Origin: Serpula lacrymans var. lacrymans S7.9
Lineage: Eukaryota; Basidiomycota; Agaricomycetes; Boletales; Serpulaceae
Length of the DNA stretch: 64,000 nt
NCBI RefSeq assembly: GCF_000218685.1
Contig: NW_006763300.1
Location: 1,661,932 to 1,725,931 of the forward strand
Direction: 5' to 3'
Shown: piece after piece, positions 45,754 through 57,007 of the stretch
Position numbering within the stretch: the first letter of the stretch is position 1
Layout of the letters: the number at the start of each line of letters is the position of its first letter
Notes under the pieces: generated by a model
What the model saw: the letters and a program-made list of their open reading frames with translations, nothing else
Told to the model about the DNA's origin: nothing
Database searches by the model: none
Program-made: the position numbers and the translations under genes

Positions 45754-46218
45754 TGTAACAATACCCAGAAGTTTGTATACTCTGGTGCACACGCCAAACT
45801 CTGAAGGATGATGAAGGGTCTGAGTGGGTATACTCAGCCTAAGCTAGCAAGCTTAGTAGGAGGAACAAGTGTGTTGTGGGTAAACAACAGGAAGACTCGC
45901 TGAGGAGTCTTTGTCTTTATTGCTAGGTATATATACTACAATACATGTGGTACTGTACAGTTAATGTAAATATTTGTAATGTTCCATAATGTTCCATCGT
46001 ATTCTATATGATGTCATTGTCTATATTAATAAGTAGTGATGTCATGTCATGTGACCTGTCATGTGACTGATGATGTAAGCGATCTTGTGTCCTGTCACAT
46101 GATTGGTCTCGTGACTTCACCATGTGCCAACTTATGTAATATCTCCATATAGTAAGTCACGTGACATAGAGTTTGAAAATAAAAAGTAAACATAGGTTCT
46201 GAAAATGTGATCGTAACA
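45754..46218 (-). mobile_element. 3' LTR of Ty3 element E-K (family B, long subtype)
   Basis: 465 bp, reverse-oriented, outer flank CCTTG (45749-45753). It is the same length as, and differs at only a few positions from, the LTR at 54906-55370, whose outer flank is CAAGG, the reverse complement. The pair therefore formed the two ends of one insertion. The interior has several CATGTGAC/TCACGTGA motifs (46030-46170). Confidence 0.9.
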
Positions 46219-46723
46219 CTACCCCCCTCCTATGGTTCGACTTCCAGACGAGACCAAGTTCCAGAGGTTGTAGTTAAATTTTCAGGCATAGGTTGAAATA
46301 AAGAGGAAAACATATTTGAGTCCATTCCTTGAAGCTTCCTAGGAGCTGAGGGTTTTGCTTTATAAAAATCGCAAACAGCGTCTCGAGAATTATCCAGATG
46401 GGTTTCTGGTTCCCAAGTTCTGTCCTCGTCTCCATAGCCCTTCCAGTGGACTAGGAATTCTAATTTCCCACGCTTCAAGCGTGCATCTACGACTTTCTCT
46501 ACTTCAAATTCTTCGTGACCTTCCTGTGTCACTTCTACAGGTCCTGGCCTGTCCACTCATTGACCCGGCAACATTCCTTTATAAGGTTTTACACGGCTAA
46601 TGTTAACCGTGGGAACCACGTTCATACGTTTTGGGAGTTCCAGCTCCACTGCATTGGGCTTGACTGCCTTAATCCGGTAAGGGCCAATCCATTTTTCGGT
46701 CAATTTCCTTGATTGCCGATCTT
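46219..46723 (-). pseudogene. E-K integrase tail and chromodomain
   Basis: Minus-strand frame 46230-46556 has the chromodomain [20 protein letters not shown] and [15 protein letters not shown]. Homology to integrase goes up to the DRQSRKLTEKW codons and stops at 46723, in the middle of a CGATCTT. The missing preceding codons of this integrase (…VWLDTEHF) end at 59980 on the plus strand. Confidence 0.85.
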
Positions 46724-46906
46724 ATATATATGTGTGCATCAACACATGTCTTTGGGTTTCTCTTGAAAGTGGCTCTAAAGAAATACTACTATCAAAAAAA
46801 ACATGTTTTTTTGTCTCTTGTTCTTTTCTACATTTATTTGTGTGTTGTTACCAGAATCAAGCACCCTAGTTTTAATATGGCCGGGGCCGCGCTCAGATTG
46901 AGACGC
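46724..46906 (-). pseudogene. E4 start of protease region, fragment 1
   Basis: Minus-strand sequence homologous to E-K 57210-57395 (…PRCVLMRTYI). It ends at 46724 next to the E-K integrase tail; the following codons (QKEIHLNVVVENLAQ) are found from 59981 on the plus strand. On its other side it is split by a short family C insertion. Confidence 0.75.
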
Positions 46907-47299
46907 TGTCATGCACCAAAGTTGACTGGTAGCATGGACAGGTGTCAGTAATGAAGCAGAAATTCAAAAGACTCGCCTTTGTGTGTGCGGAGCTTGCTAT
47001 CACTGGGATCCTCATCATCTTTATTGTTCTCAAACCTGCCTTGTGCTACAATTAGCAAGGTAGTGCTCATCCCGCTTTGCCACAGTACCAAGCCCCCATC
47101 TCAGCTAACCCTTGTCCTCAAACCCACACCACTTGGGATTTATTTTGAAGGACCATAAAGCTTACCACCCCACAAACAACCAGAGCACCCACCATCCTAG
47201 GAGGCCTGGCCCACAAACAAGTTCCGTGGAATCTGGGAGGATTATTTGTTAGTTTGTTTTTGTGTGTGGTTTTCTAACAGGCAGTCTTCATCATTGACA
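46907..47299 (-). mobile_element. Family C element, short form, TSD ACGC/ATGC
   Basis: 393-bp reverse copy beginning (minus strand) TGTCAATGATGAAG and ending GGTGCATGACA. Flanks are ACGC (46903-46906) and ATGC (47300-47303), a 4-bp duplication with one C-to-T change. Removing it rejoins the homology to the E-K sequence at GCTGCACCAG|CGTCTCAA. It lacks the central 1.3 kb present in the two long copies. Confidence 0.85.
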
Positions 47300-48156
47300 A
47301 TGCTGGTGCAGCAATTACATTGATATCATAAATAGTACCATTACAATCATCTGAATCATCTGTTACACAACTCTCAAGGGGTGAGAAGTAATTATAATTA
47401 GAACAAGTGGGAGCCACCCCATATCCTTTATTGCGCGTGCCACATCCCAGATCAGGAGCCACCTTGTTGTGGTTTACTTTATTATATTAAGGAGCTAAGG
47501 TACCCAAGTTACCTAAGCTCCAAATTCTTTTCCCTGAGCCTTCATTTCAGCTACCTGCTGATCATAGAAAAAGGCCTGGATTTTGTCGTAAGAACAACCA
47601 GTCAGTGAGTTGAGCTGATCATCCAGTTTTTCTGTTTCTAATTGGCACGCCTGGCACCCTTGGTTTTGGTTTTGAGCAACCTGTGCACCATTTCTACAAT
47701 CTTGGGACATGTGCCCCTTCCTTGCCACAGTTGTAACAGGAGCCCTTGAATCTGCACTTTTGTCCCTCCTGGACCGCACTGATATCCATAGGAGCCCCCC
47801 ACCCTGGCTGCAGCCTGTACGGCTTGAACCTGTTGGAATTGTTTTGTTGCTTTGGTAACCCAGGGCGCCTCTGGGAATTGTTGTTGTATTTGTTGGTGGA
47901 CCTGCCACCAAATTGCATTTGATAGAGCTCTTGAGCCCAACCAATTTCTCGAACCGCTTCTGCTGCGGGCACCAAATCATCTTCTCGTTGGAGATAGAGT
48001 TGCTAAGTGATTGCTAGAGCCACGTTCTGCTCCAACAACTCTACTGCATGTTCACTCCAAGCCCTCCTTGGATGGAGAGGGCCAGGAATTGGGTTACAAT
48101 TGTCTGTCCTCATGTTGCCCTGTTTAAAGGAACAGATCTGCTGGTGTGCCCAGTCA
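47300..48156 (-). pseudogene. E4 gag, C-terminal part
   Basis: Minus-strand homology to E-K gag from D-W-A-H-Q-Q-I through MQFGGRS, the PMEIGAVQ-type linker, a zinc knuckle CYNCGKEG (frame-shifted in the middle) and the C-terminal SYDEIRAFFYDQQVAEMKAQGKEF-like end near 47513, then the gag-protease spacer. It begins exactly at the right terminus of the cargo transposon (48157). Confidence 0.85.
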
Positions 48157-48383
48157 CATCAGGAAAACATGATTTTACTATGATTGGATATAGTTTGGTA
48201 TGATTGGGTGATAGATCAAAAATAGCATTTGTGGCAAATAGTGCACTATAGATTGATATAGATGCCACTACTGCTGCATATAGAGTACTTTTATTGCAAT
48301 TAAGGCCAATCAGATCAGTTCAAAGTTGTCAATACTAAAATAATGGACTTCAAGTTACTATACTATGACAGATGAATTCTATA

Positions 48384-51300
48384 CTACCATATTGTTTGGT
48401 ATGCAAATTTACTAGCCCAATTATTAAGTAAAAATGATCCACAAACATCCAGTACATTATCTGTCCTCCAAGTAGATGGCCAAACACTTCCAGGTCCAGT
48501 AAGAGGAACCAGATGACAACTTTGACTTATGTTCCCCAGTAGAATAATAGCACCAGGTGCAACACCATTTGCCTTAGGGACTGGCTTGGTAATAACGTAC
48601 ATGTTATGAAATTGCCCAGGATTTCTAGATATTTTGTACCACTCCACGTAAGCCAAAAGGCCTTTGGGCCATGAATGAGGTGCAATGTTGTAAGAATAAA
48701 GGATATCTGGGAGTGAGAATATGACCCTCAATCTCCCAACCTTCATCCCTATAGTGACATAGTAAGCAAAGAAGCAGTAGAGGGACAATACAGTTTGATG
48801 TACCTTGCAGGCCTGTTGCCTCTGCTTCATCAGTATGTGCTACAATAACAGCATCAAATCTGCCCTCCTCTCCTCTTTTTCCAGGCTGGGCCTTTATACC
48901 ATCCATATTTTGGATGCTATCTATATCATTACTCAGACTATCCAACACAAATTTGAATGAGTGCCAAATATTTAGTTGATCAAATGGAAGCTGGGCCAAG
49001 GCTACTTGATTTCTAGGGATTGTGTTCCCTCTGTCCATGAATTTGTTAAGGAAAGTACGTAGGTGATATGAGAAAGATGGACATTGATGACTTGTTTGAA
49101 TGCTTTTCAGTGTCTGGCCAGGGGAATGTGGATGTTTAGCCAGGAAAATAGATAGGGATTTGGATGAAGGCGATGAACTAGCCTCTATACCTCCTTCCAG
49201 CTCTGCCTGCTTCTCTTCTTCTCTCTTGTAGTCGTTCAGGTAGCTTTCAAACATAGCTACTTTCTCCTGCCTACTAAGCCACTGAGTCATCTGAGGAACT
49301 TTGTCATGGGAATTTGATACCCTCCAGCCTTCCTTGGCAAAATCTACGTGGAACCTTTTGAACATTTTTGTGTTGTAATTGTTGGTGGTGCCAAAATTTC
49401 TAATACATTCAGCATAGTGTAGCATGGAGTGAAACTTGGGAATGTTGAGATGTTCTCGTACCCCAAGATGGACAAAAATGTGCTTGTTGGCATGATAGAG
49501 ATCCGGGGAATCTTCCGGGTATTGAATGGTGGTATCGTCATGGCTTGCATATTGTGCAATGTAGATAAAGTCCAGGAGTGCCCTATAACACATTACAACC
49601 TGAGAGGGGACCTTCCTTACAATTCACCCCAGTAAAATCCTCGCCATATCTTTTCTCTCCGTCCCAGATATCTGGGATAGCTGTGACCAACCATGCTTGA
49701 AATGCCGTACACCAAAGCAAGGTGGGAGTCTACAAATGCGATCATCCAGCTCTTTGTTGGTCATCAAGCTAGAGCACCAGTGAATCAGATGTTTTACGAT
49801 ACCTTGGTAGAGTTGACGGAGTATATCAGGGGTTATGGCCATGTGGATGTTGCAATGAGGAAACCCCTCCCAGAAAGGATGATGGACACCCCCAGACACA
49901 TTTTGAGCTTTGCATCTCTCCTGGAAATTGCTGATAGAGGTTGCATCAACTTTGGCTGTCAATATAACCTCAGCAGTCTTCCTCTGGGTCCTCCATCTCC
50001 CTGGACGTCTTTCTCCCATGGTATCTTCAGAGGCATTGCATTTAGGACAGGTCCCATATTTTGCACAGGTGACAAGACATTGTTCTGGATAATCAGCTAC
50101 GTAGCAGGCTAGGATGGGATGGATCCTCCTAACCCTTCCATCTCCCCCTGTGACTTCCATTCCACACTTGCCAGGCTCTATCAGAGGCTCCAAGACTATG
50201 CACATTGAGTCATGAAAGAGTTGTTGAATATGTGCTGACTTTTGCTTTTTGGATAGATTGTCTCCTACATTTTTGCTGACAGAGAGATAGGCAATGAGAA
50301 TACAGGCGTGTTTGGAAGGTTTACGGCGCATAGATCTGGGCAAATTTTCCAGAGTTAGATATACTGGATAAGCAAACTTGTTGCCAGAGAACTGGGTGAG
50401 TTGCGTCTTGTCTGTGGCTATGATAACAGGGGCTACACAGGCACCTTCAGGTAAGCAATTGTAGATGGGAATATTATTGTCAAATATCTGAAATGACACA
50501 TTTAGATTCATGCCACCTGCCTGTACTGTGTTCTACCAATCTCTGGTCCACATCTCATTGTAAATCCTGTGAGATTTTGAAGCATTGGTGAAGATGCGCT
50601 TGGGCCTGTAGACAATATCCTTGGCATGAGCTGGATTTCCTAGCAAGGACTTGATAGCTTCAATAGGATCACGATGATAAACCATATGCTTATGCTCGGG
50701 ACTGTTCCTGAACCACAATTCTCTAGTTTTCCAAGTAGCACGTTCTGGAACACAATTGACCAGCTTATGGAGCCCATATATATTATGGTAGGATAGACCT
50801 AATTTATCCGCCACCTTTGTTGAAATAGATAAATCAGTATATGTGCTTGAAAAAGAGAAGAGGCAATGTACCCCTGGTATTGCCATTAATCTATCAAATG
50901 ATTTATGGCCTACTCCATCCTGTACAGCCCAGCAAGCAACCCTCCAGTCTAGCTCTGACGCAAAGGGTGCAAAAATGTTCCCTAATCCATCTGACATATC
51001 TGAATCCATATCCATATCACCATCCATATCCTCAGCTCCAAATTCTCTCCTCCATCTTTCATACACTGTTTTATCCATCCTAATCACCTTGCCTGCAGTA
51101 GGGTGGGGTACCTCAATACGCTCCTCATTATCTTCATCAGGAAGCTTTGAGGGTCCAGCCATATTCTCCTCAGATTCTGTGGGAATAAGGTCATAGAGAT
51201 GATCATAGTAGTCATCCACCACGTCTTCTGGGTCTTCACCCATAGGTCTAAGTTCATCAGGTAACATGTCAGGTACTTCCCTTATCTCCAAATCATTGCC

Positions 51301-51488
51301 CCTATCAAGTTCTCCTGGAATTGTCAAACTTTGTAGCTTCCCTTTGTTATACCATTTGCAGCTTCTTGCTGACAACAAATGGGATATCAGGCCCTGGGGA
51401 GTTTTAAGCTTCTTGTGACAAGCAGGACAGATTGTAGGATCCTCCTCCGTAGACTGGGCAGATGTGAGCTCAACTTGAACATTCAAAG
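48384..51488 (-). CDS. Plavaka-type (CACTA-like) transposase, nearly complete
   Basis: Cut-and-paste transposase, about 1000 residues. Exon 1 (51488-50533): C2H2-type finger CPACHKKLKTPQGLISHLLSARSCKWY written in two parts by Cys/His spacing, acidic linker, then FASELDWRVACWAVQDGVGHKSFDRLMAIPG. Exon 2 (about 50490-49650, intron 50533-50491): PVIIATDKTQLTQFSGNKFAYPVYLTLEN, RRKPSKHACILIAYL, GDGRVRRIHPILACYVADYPEQCLV, CPKCNA, and GIVKHLIHWC, FGVRHFKHGWSQLSQISGTERKDM. Exon 3 (49620-48830): LLDFIYIAQYASHDDTT, FHSMLHYAECIRNFGTTNNYNTKMFKRFHVDFAKEGW, SRQEKVAMFESYL. Last exon (48780-48384): LAYVEWYKIS...MYVITK and a TWRTDNVLDVCGSFLLNNWASKFAYQTI end. No internal stop is seen. The authentic ATG is uncertain because a solo LTR sits at 51489. 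It is the best candidate for the enzyme that moves the cargo element and the related MITE. Confidence 0.85.
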
Positions 51489-51852
51489 TGTAACAATACC
51501 CAAAGTTTGTATACTCTGGTGCACACGCCGAACTCTAAGAAGTATAGATGGGTGACTGAGTTTGTATACTGCAGTCCCTGAGGCTAGCAAGCTCAGTGGG
51601 AGGACCAAGTTAGTTGTGGGTAAACAACAGGAAGACTCGCTGAGGAGTTTCCTGGATCTATTGGGGTATATATACTACTACAGGGCTATTTGTACATGTG
51701 TACTGTACAGTTTGATAGAGGTAGTGGCTGATGATGTCATGGGGCCCAGCCCGTGTGACCAGCTCCACTGCGTGAGAGAGTTGTATCTAAAAATGAAAAA
51801 AGGTTAAAGAGGAGAATGAAATTTAAAGGTCCGAAAATGTGTGATCGTAACA
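51489..51852 (-). mobile_element. Family B solo LTR with TSD CAAAG
   Basis: 364 bp, short subtype, reverse-oriented (TGTAACAATACCC ... GATCGTAACA). Flanks CAAAG at 51484-51488 and 51853-51857. It lies at the very 5' edge of the transposase coding sequence and may have replaced its promoter. Confidence 0.9.
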
Positions 51853-52128
51853 CAAAGCCTGAAGTACTGATCATAGGCCAACCATAATGAGATGCTAGAC
51901 ATAGAGAGGGAGGCACCTACTGGATCAGATGGATGGGCATTTACGTGACAAGCACAATGATGGCAAAGGTCAGTGAGGCAAAAATACAACAGTCTGAATA
52001 CATATCATCAAACCTAAATATTACATGTAAAGCTACAGACTACACTGTGACTGATAGCAATACATTCTATAGGCACAGTTCAGGATTTGTTCATAATCGT
52101 AAAATAAAAGACAAAAAAGTACCTCCTT

Positions 52129-54905
52129 TTACTTTTTTTGCCTGCTATGGGTGCGTGTTGATCTCAGGTGCTTGCTGACAGGCTCCTCCCCTTCATTTCT
52201 ATCTGAAGTGCATTTAGTTCCACTTGAAGGCTTGCTGGGCCCAGATATGGGTGGGTCTGGGGGACTGTGATGGTCGACAGGCAAAGACAAGAGACATGGT
52301 TTCTTCACGTCTTGGAGCTGCAGCTGGTACCTCTCTCTTCCAGCAGTGATAACCTCCACAGATGCTCCCACCCTATCAGACTCAGGCTCAATACTGTTCC
52401 TCATATCTTTCACAATATCCACCATCTCCTGGTGTGAAATATGTTTGGGAGGAGGACTATAAAGCATGTTGCCATCACCACTAAATGTTTCACTCCACAT
52501 GAACGCACTGAAAAGCTTGACCATCTCTGCCCTGACAGACACATGCCAGCGGAAATAAGGGTTGATGCATGCCATAAAGTGTAGGCGTGAGAGCATAACT
52601 TTTTTCATTGCTACTGTGTTGGCGTCAAGTGTGTGGCACCCCCATTAGACCCAGACAGGAATATTGTCTCGTTTGCTGTGAGAAGAAAGTTGCGACTGAT
52701 GAGATGGGATATTCAGGTGATGAGATGGGATATTCAGGATGCCTCCCTTAGTACCATTGCTGGGGAGATCCTCTTGGTAATCAGAGGTACTGTGATGCTG
52801 ATGAGATGATGACTTTGGAGGCTGATGAGATGCTGAGAGCTTTGAGAACGCAGTTTCCTTCCCTTTCTGCTTCTAAGATGCTGAGCACTTTGAGAATGCA
52901 GTTCCCTTCCCTTTCTGCTTCTGAGATGCTGAGCGCTTTGAGAATGCAGTTCCCTTCTCTTTCTGCTTCTGAGATACTGAGTGCTTTAATGATGCAGGTG
53001 CTTTGTCAACCTCTGCTGCAGCAGTTTCCTTCTCTTTCTCAACCCAGTCAATTTGCTGACAGTAGGGACCTTTGCAGTTAATCATGATCAACCATAGCAT
53101 CCAGAAAACAGACTCTAAGTTATGGATGTAATTGTGTGGTACTTCAGGCTGTAAAATCCTCCCTATAGCTTGGTAAGGATAAATCCCCTACATTCAGGAC
53201 ATATCAGTAAAGATTCTAATATAATTGGTTTTGTTTACTCACTGTAAGATATCTTGTGGTCCTAACTGTGTCTCCATCTTGAACGTTTTCAGCCATTGCC
53301 CAATCTCCCAAGACACCAGGACGCTGTGGATACCAGTTATTACTAATGTCAACAGGCCAATCTGGGACAGCAAAATGGGGCAAAGCAGCCTTGACTCGAA
53401 GCCATGAATTGCCATTGCTAACATCACAATGAATGAAACCACGTCTCATGTGACCATTCTGAAGGCCTGCATAGCCAGCCAGATATTAGCAAGAGATGAG
53501 ATGAACGTAAATAATCCTTGGTTTACCAAGTAAAACACCAATGATCCCATCCAGCATTTCACGTACACAGGAAAACCACACAAGTTCTACCCCAACTGTT
53601 TTCATGGCCATGCAATGATGTGTATGGTCCTCCAAGGCTGCCAACTCTGCCAACTCTGAAACTCCAGTAGCACTCATGATGACTTTGGTCGTGTCCTGAA
53701 TAAGCGTCTGAGGATGTGCAATAGATGGCACAAGGGTCAAGGATGGTGAAAGACAATGGTCTCGTATTGGAATTCCAGACAAGAAGTGTATGTCATCCCA
53801 ACCAGTGTTTGCCCTATCATATAAGGCATCCACGTCTGGGTGTCCAGCTAATATGATGTCGTTAAAAGATGCAAGAGGCTGAGATGTATGATTGTCAGGA
53901 AAATGAAAGATAGGCGTGGAGTTGTTTGGATTGTAGCCTACAAAGAATGGATCCCTTGCAAGATCTTCTAGCTTGTCGTGAATGTTGCTGTTGGAAGGTG
54001 TACCAGTGGTAAACCAACAATCCTTGATGATGACATGATCAGGATCTTCAAGTGCACGAGGCCCATCACCAGAGACCTCCGCCACCATAACCCTTGTGGC
54101 TCTTCCTAACAGGCCCGTCGGCTTGAAGAGGATTGCAACAACTTTACAGAGTAGAGTGGCTGCGCCTTGCTGAACATGAAACACTGGCACACCCTCATTG
54201 TCATAATACATAGCATGGTCATAGCCTAGCCATCCAGTTTTTGAGTAACGTAGGAAGATCATGGTTCTGATGAGTAGCTCTGGATATGAATGGTGAACTG
54301 GTAGCATTTCCTCCTCTGGTGAATAACAATATCCTTAGCATTGGCCCACAGAGGGATAGTCCAACACAATATCTCTTGGAAACTTTGCTCACGAAGGACA
54401 AACAATGCTGTATCTGCCAACTGTCCTATGGCAAGGTTGACAAGGTGAGGAGAGTCTGCGTATTTGACCTCGCACGTAGAAAATAGGTGATGCCAGATAT
54501 AACCCCCATCCACAACATCATCAACAAGCATTAGGTCTGGTTTGCGTCTATCACACACCAACCTTTCTGCAGATGACACCCATTGATATTGATGTGACTT
54601 CCTGATTGAAGAATCCATCAAAACTGACTGCAAGTCATCGTTGACAACCTAACCCACATTAAGCTAACAGGTAAGAGTCACTCTGCAGATAAATCACTCG
54701 CCTTGTTAAAGAATGACGCTATTTTGTCCTCCTACCTTTTCCTGTATTCTGTGTAAAATATGGGGAATACTCCTGACACCAACCATGCATAATATATCCA
54801 CCAGGTCCAGGGCTTTTGGTACCCAAAAAATTGACAAGTTTTTCCACAATGGACGCCACAGTCTCCTTCAACAGGCTGTCAGAAAGCCTGGTATCTTGGG
54901 CAAGG
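52129..54905 (-). pseudogene. FunK1-type protein kinase, main part
   Basis: FunK1 kinases are a family expanded in multicellular basidiomycetes. From 54905 down: LSDSLLKETVASIVEKLVNFLG (54790-54895), RKPDLMLVDDV...FSTCEVKY (54480-54560), the N-lobe with LLGRATRVMVAEVSGDG and VIIKDCWF (Lys of the ATP site, 53990-54120), FLSGIPIRDHCLS, then the catalytic loop GFIHCDVSNGN (53405-53440, where HRD has become HCD) and GVLGDWAMAE...GDTVRTTRYL (53220-53300). A Lys/Ser repeat linker and a C-terminal exon (52129-52608) follow. The HRD Arg change and the Ty3 split argue against activity, although FunK1 catalytic motifs vary. The first exon is at 45378-45753. Confidence 0.75.
52820..53000 (-). repeat. 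48-bp minisatellite in the FunK1 coding region
   Basis: Four imperfect 48-base units in phase with the minus-strand frame, each encoding a 16-residue unit like GTAFSKRSASQKQKEK. The last unit is diverged. Variable copy number would change the length of a basic linker without breaking the frame. Confidence 0.8.
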
Positions 54906-55370
54906 TGTTACGATCACATTTTCAGAACCTATGTTTACTTTTTATTTTCAAACTCTATGTCACGTGACTTACTATATGGAGATATTACATAAGTTGGCAC
55001 ATGGTGAAGTCACGAGACCAATCATGTGACAGGACACAAGATCGCTTACATCATCAGTCACATGACAGGTCACATGACATGACATCACTACTTATTAATA
55101 TAGACAATGACATCATATAGAATACGATGGAACATTATGGAACATTACAAATATTTACATTAACTGTACAGTACCACATGTATTGTAATATATATACCTA
55201 GCAATAAAGACGAAGACTCCTCAGCGAGTCTTCCTGTTGTTTACCCACAACACACTTGTTCCTCCTACTAAGCTTGCTAGCTTAGGCTGAGTATACCCAC
55301 TCAGACCCTTCATCATCCTTCAGAGTTCGGCGTGTGCACCAGAGTATACAAACTTCTGGGTATTGTTACA
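54906..55370 (+). mobile_element. 5' LTR of Ty3 element E-K (family B, long subtype)
   Basis: 465 bp, outer flank CAAGG (54901-54905), followed by the leader CTAAGACTCGCTC. Partner of the LTR at 45754-46218. It interrupts the FunK1 gene. Contains TCACGTGA and CATGTGAC motifs (54958-55080). Confidence 0.9.
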
Positions 55371-55943
55371 CTAAGACTCGCTCTTATCACTCTCCTGCAC
55401 ACGGTGCAAAGCCGGACCACAGGCTTAAGTGGAATTTCTGTATACGCGGCCCTCAGCGTTAAGAGGTGGTGTCCGAAAACCTTTTTTGTCATACACGAGT
55501 TGTTGGGCCTAGTGCCAGACCGTAAAAGACTAAAGGCTGTTCCCGCAGAGAAAGGCGAGCTCCTACTCAAGGGAAATAGGAATTGAATTGAAACATTGCA
55601 CACGGCCCCCAGTGTTAAGGGGTGTACGTAGTTGCAGCAGAAGGTGTGGAACCTCTGGCTGTTAGTTTAGTTAGAAAAACTTCTTTTTCGTGTTCCTCTG
55701 ACCGGGCCGGGCACTTGCCTCCGCCAGTTGGAGAAGGGTTGACAGCTTAACAAGCGGACCACCCCCTGACAACCGTTTGGACCAGGGTTTATTACTGTTA
55801 CTTTTTATATACACTTTTACTACTATACGTGTGGGTAGTCGGAGATTGAGATCTGATATCCAGCTGGGACGAGGTTGATCCGCAGATGGTAAGCGGGGAC
55901 CCCCAGTTATCTTTTTTTTACTTTACACACCAAACAAGTCGTC
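55371..55943 (+). other. Untranslated leader of E-K
   Basis: Colinear with the E1 leader (28920-29487), no ORF of note, ending at the gag ATG at 55944. Confidence 0.7.
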
Positions 55944-57002
55944 ATGTCGACGCAAGAGCAGACCGATCTAAATGCCCTCCTTCACAGGATGAGGCAGCAG
56001 ATCATAGATCTCACGGTTCAACTCGGCGAGTTGCAAAACAACCCCACGCCAGTTGAACAGAGATTCAACAAGAAAGTCGAGATTGTCGCTGACCCCGGCA
56101 GTTTCGATGGAGACAAAGCAAGATTCGCCGAATGGTGGATCAAACTACAAATCTGGATAAAGGCGAACATCAAAGCCTTTGAAGACAATTTCAAGCTCAC
56201 AACGGCAGTGTTGTTGAGACTCAAGGGACCTGTGGCGGGTCGATACGCCCAAGTTAGATTACAAGAGTGCTACCAGTCGGGCAACTGGCCAGCATGGGAA
56301 GATCTCAAAGTAGAGATCGAAAAATACTTCAAGCCTCAGGCAGAACGCGACTGGGCGCGCCAGCAGATCCATTCCTTCACACAAGGAAACATGAGGACGG
56401 ACAATTTTGTTACCCGTTTCCTGGCTCTCTCTATCCAAGGGGGGCTCGGGAACGAACACACAGTAGAATTGTTAGAGCGAAACGTAAAACCAGCAATCAC
56501 TCAGCAACTCTACCTGCAAGGGCGACGAGAAGAAGAGCTGGTAAACGCAGCAGAGGCAGTTAGAGATATTGGGAGAGCCCAAGAGCTCTATCAGATGCAA
56601 TTTGGTGGCGGGTCCACCAACAACAACAACCAACCCCAGAGGCGCCCTGGGTTATCAAACAAAAACAAAAACAATTCTAACGGGTTTAGGCCTTATGGGC
56701 TACAGCCAGGCAGAGGAGCACCAATGGAGATTGGCGCGGTCCAAGGGGGACAGATGCGCAGATTTAAGGGCTCGTGCTACAGCTGTGGCAAAGAGGGGCA
56801 CATGTCCCGAGACTGCAGAAACGGAGTGCAGGCCGCTCAAAACAACAACAATCAAAGGTGCCAGGCGCGCCAATTAGAAACAGAAAAACCAGACGATCGG
56901 CTCAACTCATTGACTGGTCGTTCATACGACGAGATACGGGCTTTCTTCTATGACCAGCAGGCGGCTGAGATGAAGGCTCAGGGAAAAGAGTTCAGAGCTT
57001 AG
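55944..57002 (+). CDS. Gag of Ty3 element E-K, intact frame
   Basis: 352 residues without a stop, start MSTQEQTDLNALLHRMRQ. Contains VADPGSFDGDKARFAEWWIKLQIW, FKPQAERDWARQQIHSFTQGN, MQFGGGSTNNNN, PMEIGAVQGG and one CCHC zinc knuckle CYSCGKEGHMSRDC (residues about 278-291), ending KAQGKEFRA. It provides the uninterrupted reference against which the E1 and E4 gag breaks were mapped. Structural protein of the element's particle. Confidence 0.9.
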   Translation: MSTQEQTDLNALLHRMRQQIIDLTVQLGELQNNPTPVEQRFNKKVEIVADPGSFDGDKARFAEWWIKLQIWIKANIKAFEDNFKLTTAVLLRLKGPVAGRYAQVRLQECYQSGNWPAWEDLKVEIEKYFKPQAERDWARQQIHSFTQGNMRTDNFVTRFLALSIQGGLGNEHTVELLERNVKPAITQQLYLQGRREEELVNAAEAVRDIGRAQELYQMQFGGGSTNNNNQPQRRPGLSNKNKNNSNGFRPYGLQPGRGAPMEIGAVQGGQMRRFKGSCYSCGKEGHMSRDCRNGVQAAQNNNNQRCQARQLETEKPDDRLNSLTGRSYDEIRAFFYDQQAAEMKAQGKEFRA

Positions 57003-57007
57003 GAAAC

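Larger units (their letters stand above)
48157..54905 (-). mobile_element. Cargo transposon, right segment (terminus, Plavaka transposase, FunK1 3' part)
   Basis: Right terminus CATCAGGAAAACATGATT (48157 onward, reading into the element). The segment holds the Plavaka transposase and the rest of the FunK1 kinase, with a solo LTR (51489-51852) inserted between them. It is in inverted orientation relative to the left segment because of the 46724-59980 inversion. The 48175-48383 subterminal stretch is AT-rich and non-coding. Confidence 0.7.

Noticed and set aside
38443..46218. LTRs at 38443 and 45754 as the two ends of one element
   Set aside because: Flanks TGTGA and CAAGG do not match, and lengths and divergence differ; the 45754 LTR pairs with 54906 instead.
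52806..53081. Plus-strand ORF with 16-residue repeats
   Set aside because: Shadow of the FunK1 minisatellite; only the minus-strand frame continues into kinase sequence.
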